Assembly: GCF_025244845.1 (NCBI RefSeq)
Contig: NZ_CP104264.1
Span: 2,046,001-2,110,000 of the forward strand
Length of the DNA stretch: 64,000 bases
From: Arthrobacter sp. zg-Y1171
Lineage (GTDB): Bacteria; Actinomycetota; Actinomycetes; Actinomycetales; Micrococcaceae
Direction: 5' to 3'
A program made the position numbers and the translations under genes. The notes under the pieces were generated by a model. It was given only the letters and a program-made list of their open reading frames with translations. It searched no databases and had not been told where the DNA came from. Position 1 is the first letter of the stretch. The number at the start of each line of letters is the position of its first letter. Below are positions 1 through 8,780 of the stretch, piece after piece.

Positions 1-1
1 T

Positions 2-439
2 ACCCTGACCAAGGAGGTCCGGGAAGCCGTGGAGCTGGCGGACACCAGCCGGCACGGAAACATCCGCAGCCGCAAGTACAGCCGTGATTTCACTGCCGAC
101 TACCGGGCGCTGCGGGCCATGGAACGCGCCACCCGGCATGTGAAGGACATGACCGAAGTCCTCACCGACGCCATCTGGCGGAATCCGCAGAACGTCGCTG
201 TCCCGGCCGCCCTGACCGTACCCCTGGCCAAGGCAGTAAACGGCTGTGCCGAAGCGGTGGAGGCCTGGGATCCCGAAAGCGAGGAGCACTCCACGGCAAC
301 CCAGGCGCTCGTGGAGCTGGTGCGCCTGGTCAACACCTCGGGCTCGGCCGACAGCCCCGTGGATGCGACGGCCGCCCTGGCCATGGACCTGCGCCGCATC
401 CTGCGGATCATCAACACGGAGTCCGACGGCGACGCCTAG
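2..439 (+). CDS. FUSC-like / aromatic acid exporter family membrane protein, C-terminal part
   Basis: The reading frame is open from the left edge, so the gene begins outside the window. A GTG at 29 is probably internal, because codons before it also read through. What is visible is a soluble, largely helical tail of about 145 residues ending in TAG, with no membrane segment. The run YRALRAMERATRHVKDMTEV resembles the cytoplasmic tail of FUSC-type exporters of aromatic acids, where paired helices follow the second membrane bundle. The family call rests on this tail alone and is weak. An unrelated helical protein is possible. The next gene is on the same strand 110 bases downstream. Confidence 0.4.
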   Translation, partial: TLTKEVREAVELADTSRHGNIRSRKYSRDFTADYRALRAMERATRHVKDMTEVLTDAIWRNPQNVAVPAALTVPLAKAVNGCAEAVEAWDPESEEHSTATQALVELVRLVNTSGSADSPVDATAALAMDLRRILRIINTESDGDA

Positions 440-549
440 GTCCGCGCCGCCCTTTCCTGCAGCGCGGGCGGACGGTTAGACTCCCCCGCAGCAGGGACCG
501 CAACCAGGCCGCGCCGCACGAAGGATGACGCCGGACAAGGGACAGCGCC

Positions 550-1428
550 GTGAAAATTGTCGTTACCACGCCCACGGGGCACGTTGGTTCCCGGGTCTTA
601 AGGCTGCTCATCCAGGCAGGCGTCCGGCCGACGGCCCTGCTGCGCGACGCCTCCCGGCTGGAGCCCGGGCTCCGGGGGTTCTGCGATGTGGTGGAGGGCA
701 ACCAGGACGATGAGGACGCCGTCCTGCGTGCCACCTTCGGCGCCGATGCCCTGTACTGGGTGGATCCGCCCAGTGATGACGACGACCCGCTGGACGGCTA
801 TGAGCGGTTCGGGGAGACGGCCGCCGCAGCGGTGACCGCCAATGCCGTTCCGCGCGTGGTGTTCCAGAGCAGTGTGGGGGCCGAGGTCCGCAGCGGGTTC
901 GGTGAAGTGGACGGCCTGGCCCGCACGGAAGTACTGCTGAACGGTACGGGCGCGCACGTGACGCACCTGCGCTGCGGCTATTTCTTCACGAACCTGCTCG
1001 CTGATCTGGACTCCGTGCGCGCCGGCGTGCTGACCACCATCCTGCCCGTCGAGCACCGGATGCCGTGGGTCGATCCGCGGGACATCGGGGACGTTGCGGC
1101 CGGGCGGCTGCTGGCCACGGACTGGCACGGCAGGCGCACCCTCGGGGTTCTCGGCCCGCAGGACCTCTCGTTCCGTGAGGTTGCCGCGGTTGTGGGTGCC
1201 GCCGTCGGCCGCCCGCTGGCCGCACTGCAGATATCCGAGACGGAGTATGCCGGCATGCTGCGCGGGGCCGGACTAACGGAGGCCAGGATCGAGGGGATCC
1301 TGGGGATGTCGCGCGGCCAGCTGGACTTCACCCCGGAAGACCCCCGCAGCCTGGTGACCTCCACCCCCACCGCCCTGGCGGCGTGGGCTTACGATGTCCT
1401 TCGCCCGGCCCTGAATCCGCAGAGCTAG
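550..1428 (+). CDS. NmrA-like NAD(P)-binding atypical SDR
   Basis: This is a 292-residue atypical short-chain dehydrogenase of the NmrA/azoreductase-like group. The nucleotide-binding loop TGHVGSR lies at about residues 9-15, directly after the first strand (MKIVVTT), which fits the relaxed glycine motif of the NmrA clan. The tail LVTSTPTALAAWAYDVLRP is typical of these proteins. They act as NAD(P)H-dependent reductases or as redox sensors without catalysis; substrate and partner cannot be read here. The GTG start at 550 is chosen because an AAGGGA-type ribosome site lies 7 bases upstream. It stands alone: the previous gene ends 110 bases before it and 258 bases follow before the next gene. 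Confidence 0.75.
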   Translation: MKIVVTTPTGHVGSRVLRLLIQAGVRPTALLRDASRLEPGLRGFCDVVEGNQDDEDAVLRATFGADALYWVDPPSDDDDPLDGYERFGETAAAAVTANAVPRVVFQSSVGAEVRSGFGEVDGLARTEVLLNGTGAHVTHLRCGYFFTNLLADLDSVRAGVLTTILPVEHRMPWVDPRDIGDVAAGRLLATDWHGRRTLGVLGPQDLSFREVAAVVGAAVGRPLAALQISETEYAGMLRGAGLTEARIEGILGMSRGQLDFTPEDPRSLVTSTPTALAAWAYDVLRPALNPQS

Positions 1429-1543
1429 TACACGGGAAATTACCCCCTGGAAGCCGGTTTCAGGAAATTAATTGCATTCCCCAAAAAGCCTGAAATAAAG
1501 GGCATCCAAGGGCTGGCGGGCCCTCCGGGAACGCGTCTTCTTA

Positions 1544-1572
1544 TTGACACTGCCCGGCGGAAAAGCAAGACT
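1544..1572 (+). promoter_or_regulatory. Candidate sigma-70-type promoter for the lipoprotein gene
   Basis: TTGACA at 1544-1549 is a perfect -35 box. AAGACT at 1567-1572 is a weak -10 box after a 17-base spacer. A start near 1580 would give a leader of about 105 bases before the ATG at 1687. The rest of the 258-base gap is AT-richer than its surroundings and shows no gene. Confidence 0.4.
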
Positions 1573-1686
1573 TCGAAATGTAAACACAGATTGAACTGCG
1601 ATTCATAAAGCACCATCCGTAGGGGTCAGCCGCCCGGAAATCGGGTTAGACAACATGGAGGGCCTCCCCACTAAAAAGGGGAACCA

Positions 1687-2166
1687 ATGTTAATGAAAAA
1701 ACGCAGAATTGCACTGCCGGCATTAGCCGTATTCTCACTTGCCGCTATATCCTTGTCGGGTTGTTCAACAGCAGATACGGCGGAAGGCTCCGCTGTCTCG
1801 GAGACCCCGGCAAGCCAGAGCCCGGGAGCCGACCCGTCCGAGTCCGCGCTCCCGGTCGCAGCGCCGGATCCGGGCGCAGCCGTCCTGGTCGTCCAGACCA
1901 ATAGCCGGAACGGCGGCGTCCGCGCCGTCCGCGGTCTCAAGACCGAGGCCGAGGCCGTCACTCTGCAGGCAGCCTGCGCCCAGACCGGCACCATGACCAT
2001 CGAGCTGGCCAGGGTAGGACCAATGGAGCTCTCATGCGGGCCGGATGCGAACAACCATTCGCTTACCGTGGACATCAGGCCCGCCGCAGGGGTGCTCGAT
2101 GTGGACGTACACGGCACCGAAGGCGTTCCTTGGGGAGTAACGATCACTGAGGCGGAACTGCCCTAA
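1687..2166 (+). CDS. Small secreted lipoprotein of unknown function
   Basis: This 159-residue protein begins with a basic stretch (MLMKKRR), a hydrophobic core and the lipobox LSGC with cysteine at about residue 26, so it should be a diacylglycerol-anchored lipoprotein outside the membrane. A Ser/Pro/Ala-rich linker (about 30-60) precedes a compact domain of about 95 residues with two cysteines (AACAQ and LSCGPD) that could form a disulfide. I do not recognise the domain. AAAAGGGG lies 5 bases before the ATG at 1687; a second ATG two codons later is less well spaced. A strong hairpin follows the stop, so it is probably a single-gene transcript. Confidence 0.7.
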   Translation: MLMKKRRIALPALAVFSLAAISLSGCSTADTAEGSAVSETPASQSPGADPSESALPVAAPDPGAAVLVVQTNSRNGGVRAVRGLKTEAEAVTLQAACAQTGTMTIELARVGPMELSCGPDANNHSLTVDIRPAAGVLDVDVHGTEGVPWGVTITEAELP

Positions 2167-2172
2167 ACCGCA

Positions 2173-2212
2173 AACCGGCTCGTGCCCTGGGACCTCCCAG
2201 GGCACGAGCCGG
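2173..2212. terminator. Bidirectional hairpin between convergent genes
   Basis: A perfect inverted repeat with roughly 18-20 paired bases surrounds a minimal loop, starting 7 bases after the lipoprotein stop and ending 19 bases before the convergent App1-like gene's stop. Neither side has a strong T tract, so termination may be partial or factor-assisted. Confidence 0.7.
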
Positions 2213-2230
2213 TTCTCGAAAGCGGGAAAA

Positions 2231-3304
2231 CTACCCCTCGTCGGTCAGCAGCCCGAGCTCCGCGAGCTGACGGGCCATCCCGGCGCCGTCGGGCGCGTAG
2301 ATCCAGGGGACGTCCACGGGGGTCTCCCCCGGCTTGCCCGTCCGTCCGCCGGCCAGCACCGCTTCGCCGGCCGACAGCTGGCGGATGGCAATGGCCCGGA
2401 CGTTTTCCGGGTGGCGCTGGGCGAAGTCGGCGTAAATCTCTTCGTCATGCTGGCCGTTATCGCCGATCAGCAGCCACTTGATGTCCGGGAATTCCTGGGC
2501 CAGCCGTTCCAGCTGGCTGCGCTTGTGCGCCTGGCCGCTGCGGAACCAGCGGTCCGTGGTGGGACCCCAGTCGGTCAGCAGCAGCGGACCGGCCGGATAC
2601 AGGTTGCGGGTAATGAACCTGGTCAGCGTAGCGGCGACGTTCCAGGCGCCGGTCGAGAGGTAGAGCACCGGGCCCACGGGGTTTTCCCGTGCCAGGCGGT
2701 CCATCATCACCGCCATTCCCGGTGTGGGCGTACGGGCGTGCTCATCGAGGACAAAGGTGTTCCAGGCTGCCAGCATCGGCCGTGGAAGTGCGGTGACCAT
2801 GATGGTGTCGTCAATGTCCGACACCACGCCTACCTCGGCGGCCGGATCCACCACGTAGATCGGCGCGGTGGTTTCCTCGCCGTCTTCGGAACGAAGCAGG
2901 ACGGTAGTCCAGCCCGGAGCAAGATCCGCAGGAAGGACGGCGTCAACCACTCCTCCCCGGTCCGCGGTGACCACATGCTTCTGGTCGCCCACAACCACGG
3001 TGACCGTGGCTTTGTTGACCGGCGGGCTCATGAAGTTCCGCCAGCCGCGGATGCCGTCGGCGATCGCCTTGGACGCCATCGACTTTTCAGCGCCGTCAAA
3101 ATAACCGGGCTTGGCCAGGATGACCCGGCCAAGTACGCGCACCCATTCCGTGGAGCCGTATCCGGTGAAGGGAAGGACTATCTGCACGTCCCCCCGCTTC
3201 CGGGCACGTTCATCGCGCCATGCATGCAGGGAATCCTCCATGCGCATGCCGAGGTGGGCCACCGGAGTTTTGTCCGCCGGACGGTCTGCGGGGTTTTTTG
3301 TCAT
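2231..3304 (-). CDS. App1-type phosphatidate phosphatase (DUF2183) family protein
   Basis: This 357-residue protein carries the phosphatidate phosphatase App1 catalytic domain. The acid motif SDIDDTIMVT lies near the middle and matches the DxDxT signature of HAD-type phosphatases, followed by SSTGAWN-like and GDNGQHD segments that supply the second and third HAD motifs. In yeast App1 acts on phosphatidic acid. The bacterial relatives are mostly uncharacterised, so lipid phosphatase activity is inferred. There is no signal peptide or membrane segment; it should be cytosolic. A short AGGA precedes the ATG. It ends close to a shared terminator, and the desaturase gene lies 62 bases upstream on the same strand, so lipid metabolism genes may be co-transcribed here. 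Confidence 0.8.
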   Translation of the reverse strand: MTKNPADRPADKTPVAHLGMRMEDSLHAWRDERARKRGDVQIVLPFTGYGSTEWVRVLGRVILAKPGYFDGAEKSMASKAIADGIRGWRNFMSPPVNKATVTVVVGDQKHVVTADRGGVVDAVLPADLAPGWTTVLLRSEDGEETTAPIYVVDPAAEVGVVSDIDDTIMVTALPRPMLAAWNTFVLDEHARTPTPGMAVMMDRLARENPVGPVLYLSTGAWNVAATLTRFITRNLYPAGPLLLTDWGPTTDRWFRSGQAHKRSQLERLAQEFPDIKWLLIGDNGQHDEEIYADFAQRHPENVRAIAIRQLSAGEAVLAGGRTGKPGETPVDVPWIYAPDGAGMARQLAELGLLTDEG

Positions 3305-3366
3305 ATTCCTAGTCTGTCAGATGCTTCGATCGCAGGTATTTGCCGTTGCTCCGGCGGATCAGCACG

Positions 3367-4464
3367 CTAGATGCGGTACTTTGACCGGACCGGGCAGTCG
3401 AACGGATCCCGGGCGGAGAGCCCCACCTCGTTGAGGTACCGGACCACAATGGCGTAGGACTGCACGAGCGTGGTCTCGGTGTAGGGGATGGAGTGCTTGG
3501 AGCAGTGTTCCTTCACCAGTTCGCTGGCCCGGGCCAGCGACGGCCGGGGCATGCTCGGGAACAGGTGGTGCTCCACCTGGTAGTTCAGTCCACCCATCAG
3601 GGTGTTCATGCCGCGGCCCACGATGTTCCGCGAAGTCAGAACCTGGCGGCTAAGGAAATCGACCTTGGAGTCCCTGGGGAGAATCGGCATGCCCTTGTGG
3701 TTCGGGGCGAACGAAGCACCCATGTAGACACCGAAAACTGCAAGCTGCACGCCGATGAAGGCGAAGGCCATTCCCACCGGCAGGAAGAAGAACACGGCAG
3801 CCAGGTACAGGCCCAGACGGGTGAAGACCATGACCAGTTCGGAGATGCGTCCCTTGACCTGCTTGTTCGCGAACAGGTGCTTGATGGACGTCGCATGCAG
3901 GTTGATGCCCTCCAGCATCAGCAGCGGGAAGAACAGCCATCCCTGGCGGCGTGCAAACCAGGCCATGAAGCCCTTCTGCCGTGCCGCCTGCTCCGGAAGG
4001 AAGGAGATGGTGTCCATGTCGATGTCCGGGTCCTTGCCCACCGTGTTGGGGTTGGCATGGTGCCGGCTGTGCTTGTTCATCCACCACTGGTAACTGATGC
4101 CGACGACGGCGTTTGCCACGAACTTACCGGCCCGGTCATTAGCCGGCCCCGATTCGAACACCTGGCGGTGCGAGGCCTCGTGCGCAATAAACGCTAGCTG
4201 CGTCAGGAGTATGCCCAGCGCCGCGGCGATGAGCAGCTGGAACCAGCTCTCCCCGATAAAGAAAGACCCTGTGGCGGCGGCAACCAGGCCGATGCACAGG
4301 AACACGAAAGTGGTGATGTAGAAAGAGCTCCGGCGCTTCAGCAGGCCTTCGTCGCGGACGGCTTTAAGCAGTCCGGAGTAGGTGCTGGTGACGTTATTCC
4401 GGCGCGGCTTCTTTTCGCTCGGGACTTCTTCAACGGGTGCAGTGGAGGATGCGGTTAAACTCAT
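3367..4464 (-). CDS. Front-end-type fatty acid (acyl-CoA) desaturase
   Basis: This membrane di-iron desaturase has three histidine boxes: HEASH, HSRHH and QVEHH. The glutamine in the third box is typical of front-end desaturases that insert a bond between an existing double bond and the carboxyl end. There is no N-terminal cytochrome b5 domain, so an external electron donor such as ferredoxin is needed. Hydrophobic segments flank the boxes as expected. The ATG at 4464 is chosen over an upstream GTG at 4533 because AGAAGG sits 4 bases before it. Cold-adapted Arthrobacter use such enzymes to keep membranes fluid; regulation by temperature is plausible but nothing in the upstream sequence shows it. 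Confidence 0.85.
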   Translation of the reverse strand: MSLTASSTAPVEEVPSEKKPRRNNVTSTYSGLLKAVRDEGLLKRRSSFYITTFVFLCIGLVAAATGSFFIGESWFQLLIAAALGILLTQLAFIAHEASHRQVFESGPANDRAGKFVANAVVGISYQWWMNKHSRHHANPNTVGKDPDIDMDTISFLPEQAARQKGFMAWFARRQGWLFFPLLMLEGINLHATSIKHLFANKQVKGRISELVMVFTRLGLYLAAVFFFLPVGMAFAFIGVQLAVFGVYMGASFAPNHKGMPILPRDSKVDFLSRQVLTSRNIVGRGMNTLMGGLNYQVEHHLFPSMPRPSLARASELVKEHCSKHSIPYTETTLVQSYAIVVRYLNEVGLSARDPFDCPVRSKYRI

Positions 4465-4647
4465 GCGGCCTTCTGGTGGTGTACGACTTCCCAGTCGGCG
4501 TGGCGAGCGGTTTCGCTCTGCGGATGTGACCACCCTAACCCGGAAGGCTGGTGTTTGTCTGTGACATTGCGCTGCGGCTGCCGAGCGTTGCGTGCTGGAG
4601 GGTGCGGCATTCCGCGTTTAGGGTGGGTGCAGACAACGGAGGTCACC

Positions 4648-5949
4648 ATGGGTAACCGCAACGACGCCGGGACTCCGGCTCCCCCTCTGCAACTGTTCCC
4701 GCCCGGCTTGCCTGGAACACCGGAGCCGTCCGGTGTTCCCGTGTCCCCTCCCTGGCTGACCCCCGAAACCTATTGGCCCGCATTGTCGGAGGCCACGGCG
4801 GCACTGCCGGCACCGGTGGCGGTGCTGGGGCTGGAGGCTCTTCGGTCCAACGCTGCGGACCTGCTCCGGCGCGCCGGCGGCATGCCCCTGCGGATTGCCA
4901 GCAAGTCCCTCCGCGTCCGCGGCGTCATAGAGGCGCTGCTTCAGCTCCCCGGTTTTCGGGGCGTTTTCGGTTACACACTCCCCGAAGCCCTGTGGCTGGC
5001 GGAGCGGTGCACGGATGTTTTAGTGGGATATCCCAGCACGGACCGGCCGGCCCTCACCCGGCTGCTGGGCGACGAACGGCTGGCCGCCCGGGTGACCCTG
5101 ATGGTCGACGACGAGTCCCAGCTGGACCTGATAGATGCCCTGGCACCGGCGGGCAAGCGCCCGGAGGTGCGTATCTGCCTGGATGCGGACGCCTCCTGGC
5201 AGGCGCCGGCGCTGGGCTTCATCGGCACCCGGCGGTCTCCCCTGCACACCCCGGACGAAGCCGTCCGACTGGGCCGTCGGATTGCCGCCCGCCCCGGCTT
5301 CCGGCTGGTGGGTTTGATGATGTACGAAGCCCAGGTGGCCGGCGTGGGCGACGCGGTTCCCGGGGCAGGCCCGCGGAATGTCCTCATGCGGCACCTGCAG
5401 CCGCGGTCCATGGCCGAGCTCCTCGGCCGCAGGCAGCTCATTGCCGGGCGGCTGCGCGATCTGGCCCCGCTCGAATTCGTGAACGGCGGCGGCACCGGCT
5501 CCATCGAAGCCACGCGCGCGGACCCGGCGGTCACCGAGATTACGGCCGGTTCCGGACTCTTCGGCGGACACCTGTTCGACAACTACCGTGCGTTTACGCC
5601 GGCCCCTGCCGCCGCCTACGCGTTCGACGTCGTCCGCCGTCCGACGTCGGACACCGCCACCGTGCTGGGCGGCGGATGGATCGCCTCGGGGCCGCCGGGA
5701 GCCAGCCGCCTTCCGCGTCCGGTCTGGCCGGCGGGCCTGCGTTTCCTCCCGCGGGAAGGGGCGGGAGAGGTACAGACTCCCCTGCACGGAGCGGCTGCCG
5801 GGACGCTGCGTCCCGGTGACCGCGCCTGGTTCCGGCATGCCAAGAGCGGCGAGCCGGCCGAACACCTCAACGAGTACCAGGTCGTGGACGGCGGGAAGAT
5901 CGTGGACACGTTGCCCACCTACCGCGGCGAGGGGAAGGCGTTCCTGTGA
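4648..5949 (+). CDS. PLP-dependent amino acid deaminase/aldolase-like protein (alanine racemase fold)
   Basis: This 433-residue protein has an alanine-racemase-type N-terminal barrel. The lysine in RIASKSLRVR (about residue 85-95) is the expected Schiff-base lysine for pyridoxal phosphate. A glycine-rich phosphate-binding run, NGGGTGS, follows near residue 285. The C-terminal beta domain resembles D-threonine aldolase and D-serine dehydratase relatives, often labelled amino acid deaminase/aldolase. Substrate is not deducible. The ATG at 4648 has GGAGGT 5 bases upstream. The stop codon overlaps the GTG start of the FAD-linked oxidase by 4 bases (GTGA), so the two should be translationally coupled. 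Confidence 0.75.
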   Translation: MGNRNDAGTPAPPLQLFPPGLPGTPEPSGVPVSPPWLTPETYWPALSEATAALPAPVAVLGLEALRSNAADLLRRAGGMPLRIASKSLRVRGVIEALLQLPGFRGVFGYTLPEALWLAERCTDVLVGYPSTDRPALTRLLGDERLAARVTLMVDDESQLDLIDALAPAGKRPEVRICLDADASWQAPALGFIGTRRSPLHTPDEAVRLGRRIAARPGFRLVGLMMYEAQVAGVGDAVPGAGPRNVLMRHLQPRSMAELLGRRQLIAGRLRDLAPLEFVNGGGTGSIEATRADPAVTEITAGSGLFGGHLFDNYRAFTPAPAAAYAFDVVRRPTSDTATVLGGGWIASGPPGASRLPRPVWPAGLRFLPREGAGEVQTPLHGAAAGTLRPGDRAWFRHAKSGEPAEHLNEYQVVDGGKIVDTLPTYRGEGKAFL

Positions 5950-7253
5950 GGACGGCGGGCGCCGGGTGGGAAAACTGGGGACGGAACGTTACTGCGGAAC
6001 CGCTTCGCGTGGAGCGCCCGATCGATACCGCCGGCCTGCAGCGTTGCGTGGCCGGCGCGGCCGGCGCCGGGCAGCGGGTCAAGGCCGTAGGGGCGGGCCA
6101 CAGCTTCACCGACATTGCCGCCACCGACGGCGTCCAGCTGGACCTCAGTGCCCTGCAGGGAGTAGTCGCAGTGGACACCGAAAGGTGCCGGGTGCGGCTC
6201 CGGGCCGGCACCCGGCTGCATCGGATTCCGGCACTGCTGGAACCGTACGGACTGGCAATGCCGAACCTCGGCGACATTGACCGGCAGTCCATCGCCGGTG
6301 CAGTTTCCACCGGGACGCACGGAACGGGTGCCGGGTTCGGCGGAATGGCCACCCAAGTGGCGGGCGTGACCCTGGTCCAGCCCGACGGCGGCCTGCTCAG
6401 CGTGGGCAGCGGGGATCCCCTGCTCCCGGCCGCCGCCCTCGGACTGGGTGCCCTGGGTGTCATCGCCGACGTCACCCTCCAGTGCGTACCCGCATTCGTG
6501 CTCCAGGCCGAAGAACGGTCCGAGCCCCTGGCGGATGTGCTCGAGGGACTGGACGACCGGGTGAAAGCAACCGACCATTTTGAGTTCTACTGGTTTCCGC
6601 ACACCGACCGCGCTGCCACCAAGGCGAACACCCGCCTGCCCGGTGCTGCCCGCTGCCGTCCGCCCGGTCCCGCTGCGCGCTGGATTAACGACTCCCTGCT
6701 GGCAAACACCGTGTTCCGGGGTACCTGTGCCGTAGGCAGTGCGGTACCGGCGGTTGTCCCTGCCGTGAACGCCGCCGCGGCACGGCTGCTCGGCGGCCGG
6801 GACTATTCGGACGCTTCGGCGCGGGTCTTCACCACCCGGCGCAACGTGAGGTTCCGGGAGATGGAGTACGCCGTCCCGGCGGACCGCCTGGGCCCGGCCT
6901 TCTCCGCCCTCCGGGAGCTGATCGAGGAGCGCCGCTGGCGGATCTCTTTTCCCGTGGAGGTCCGCTGGGCGGCGGCCGATGACCGCTGGCTGTCCACCGC
7001 CTACGGCCGGGAGACCGCCTATATAGCCGTGCACCGCTATTACCGGGAGGACTTCGCCGAGTACTTCGACGCCGTCGAGGAACTTATGCTCGCCCACGGC
7101 GGGCGGCCGCATTGGGGCAAGCTGCATTCGCTCCAGGCGGCGGCACTGGCGGAGCGGTACCCGCGTTTCAGGGACTTCCTGGCGGTACGGGAGCAGCTGG
7201 ATCCGGGCCGGGTCTTCGCGAACGCCTATCTGGACCGGGTGCTGGGCGCCTAA
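5946..7253 (+). CDS. FAD-linked D-arabinono-1,4-lactone oxidase-type oxidoreductase
   Basis: This is a 435-residue member of the vanillyl-alcohol oxidase flavoprotein family. The FAD-binding segment GAGHSFTDIA lies at about residues 47-56; its histidine is where many aldonolactone oxidases carry covalent FAD. The STGTHGTG run follows near residue 120, and the C-terminal ALO domain ends in the conserved DPGRVFANAYL stretch. Relatives oxidise sugar-1,4-lactones (D-arabinono-, L-gulono-) or alditols with oxygen or another acceptor. The GTG start overlaps the previous stop. A YhhN-like gene follows 56 bases later on the same strand, so this is the middle gene of a probable three-gene operon. Confidence 0.85.
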   Translation: MRTAGAGWENWGRNVTAEPLRVERPIDTAGLQRCVAGAAGAGQRVKAVGAGHSFTDIAATDGVQLDLSALQGVVAVDTERCRVRLRAGTRLHRIPALLEPYGLAMPNLGDIDRQSIAGAVSTGTHGTGAGFGGMATQVAGVTLVQPDGGLLSVGSGDPLLPAAALGLGALGVIADVTLQCVPAFVLQAEERSEPLADVLEGLDDRVKATDHFEFYWFPHTDRAATKANTRLPGAARCRPPGPAARWINDSLLANTVFRGTCAVGSAVPAVVPAVNAAAARLLGGRDYSDASARVFTTRRNVRFREMEYAVPADRLGPAFSALRELIEERRWRISFPVEVRWAAADDRWLSTAYGRETAYIAVHRYYREDFAEYFDAVEELMLAHGGRPHWGKLHSLQAAALAERYPRFRDFLAVREQLDPGRVFANAYLDRVLGA

Positions 7254-7309
7254 CGGCCATCGCGCCGGAGGCACCGTACGATGGTCTGCAGCCGACCCGA
7301 AGGAGTGCC

Positions 7310-8014
7310 GTGACCGCCGCGCCCGCCCAAAGCCAGACCACCGTCCTGCCCCGCTCGTGGTGGTGGGGATTCCTGCCTTTCGCAGCAGCCTCTGCCGTTC
7401 ATGTCGGGGCGCGGGCAGTCGAAGCCACCGACATCGCCGAACCCACCAAACTCACCCTGATGCCGCTGCTTGCCGTCGCCGCCCTCTGGGGCGCGCGCGG
7501 CGTCGTCCGCGGGCCTGCCGGCCGGATGCTGCCGGCGGCACTGCTGCTTGCGGCCCTGTTCTTCTCCTGGATCGGTGACGGCGCCGCCGCGTTCTTCCCG
7601 TCGGCACCGGAACTGCCGGTAATGCTCGGCTCCTTCGGCCTGGCCCACGTCTGTTATATCTGGCTCCTGGCGGGGTACGCCGCTGCCGGACGAATCCCGC
7701 GGTGGGCACTGGTCTTCCCGCTGTGGTGGGTACTGATGCTTGTGGTGCTGTGGCCTGCACTGGGCGGTCTGGCCCTGGCCGTGGCCGCGTACGGCATTGT
7801 CCTCGCCGGCACTGCGGCGACGGCGGCGCGCTGCCGGCCGATGGTGGCCGCCGGCGGCCTGCTGTTCCTGGCCTCGGACACGATCCTGGCCGGCCGGATC
7901 TTCCTGCCCGAGCAGATGCCTGACTGGACCAATCCCCTTGTCATGCTGACCTACTGTGCGGGGCAGGCCCTTATTGTTGCCGGGGTGCTTCGGACCTGGC
8001 GGGACGGACGCTGA
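7310..8014 (+). CDS. YhhN/TMEM86-family membrane protein (lysoplasmalogenase-like)
   Basis: This 234-residue protein has about eight hydrophobic segments and the acidic pattern of the YhhN family (FSWIGDGAAAFFPS, FLASDTILAG), in which conserved aspartates lie inside the membrane. Characterised relatives hydrolyse the vinyl-ether bond of lysoplasmalogens; actinobacterial members have not, to my knowledge, been assayed. The GTG start at 7310 has AAGGAG 5 bases upstream. It follows the lactone oxidase closely and converges on the NrtR gene, whose stop is 26 bases away. Confidence 0.8.
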   Translation: MTAAPAQSQTTVLPRSWWWGFLPFAAASAVHVGARAVEATDIAEPTKLTLMPLLAVAALWGARGVVRGPAGRMLPAALLLAALFFSWIGDGAAAFFPSAPELPVMLGSFGLAHVCYIWLLAGYAAAGRIPRWALVFPLWWVLMLVVLWPALGGLALAVAAYGIVLAGTAATAARCRPMVAAGGLLFLASDTILAGRIFLPEQMPDWTNPLVMLTYCAGQALIVAGVLRTWRDGR

Positions 8015-8039
8015 GGGTCCAGCCCCCGGTGGAAACGCC

Positions 8040-8780
8040 TCAGCCCTCCGCGGGCCGCATCATCGGCGGGCTGAGGTACTCGTCCTTGACGGTGAATACC
8101 GCTGCGGGGGCACCCTTCCCGCGGAGGACCTTGCGTCCGGTGTCCCGCAGGGCGCCGGTCATCTTCCGGGTGAAGTTCCCGGCGTCGAGCTTGTCGGTGT
8201 TCCACACGGCCTGGTACACGCGGCGCAGCTGGTAGAGGGCAAATTCCTCAGGCAGAAGCCTGGCTGCGGTGAGGGTGTATTCGATCTTGCCGGCAAGGCG
8301 GTCCAGGGCCGCGGTGAGGATCTCGCGGTGGTCGAAGGCCAGCGCCTCATTGGCGAGGACGTCATATACCGGCATCCACTGCGCGGCTGCAGTGTCGGTG
8401 CCCGGGTTCAGCGCGGGCAGGGCGCTGCCGTCGGTTGCGAGCAGCGCCAGATGGGCGACGGACACAACGCGCATCCGCGGGTCGCGAACAGGTGAGCTGT
8501 AGGTGGCGAGCTGCTCGACGTAGGCGCGGTGCGCACCCAGGTCCAGTCCGGTTTCCTCCTGCAGCTCACGCCACGCAGCCGTGAGGGCATCCTCATCCGG
8601 CCCCACGAAGCCGCCGGGCAGCGCCAGGGCACCCTTGAAGGGATGCCCTCCGCGGCGGACGAGGGCTGCATGGAGGGTGCTTCCTTTGACGGCGAAGACG
8701 ACCAGATCCACGGTCAGCGCAACGGAGGGATACTCCCTGGGCGCGTAGTCCTGAAGGAACTGCTCTTCTTCGGTGGCCAT
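8040..8780 (-). CDS. nrtR: NrtR: Nudix-domain transcriptional regulator of NAD metabolism
   Basis: This 246-residue protein joins an N-terminal Nudix domain to a C-terminal winged-helix domain (RRVYQAVWNTDKLDAGNFTRK), the architecture of NrtR. NrtR represses NAD genes and is released by ADP-ribose or NAD. The Nudix box is complete here (about residues 57-79, GGFVGPDEDALTAAW then RELQEETGL), so it may also hydrolyse ADP-ribose, unlike NrtR proteins with degenerate boxes. Its ATG overlaps the stop of the NadR-like gene by one base (TGATG), making it the last gene of the pnuC-nadR-nrtR operon. The operator-like palindrome ahead of pnuC suggests that it controls its own transcription. Confidence 0.85.
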   Translation of the reverse strand: MATEEEQFLQDYAPREYPSVALTVDLVVFAVKGSTLHAALVRRGGHPFKGALALPGGFVGPDEDALTAAWRELQEETGLDLGAHRAYVEQLATYSSPVRDPRMRVVSVAHLALLATDGSALPALNPGTDTAAAQWMPVYDVLANEALAFDHREILTAALDRLAGKIEYTLTAARLLPEEFALYQLRRVYQAVWNTDKLDAGNFTRKMTGALRDTGRKVLRGKGAPAAVFTVKDEYLSPPMMRPAEG

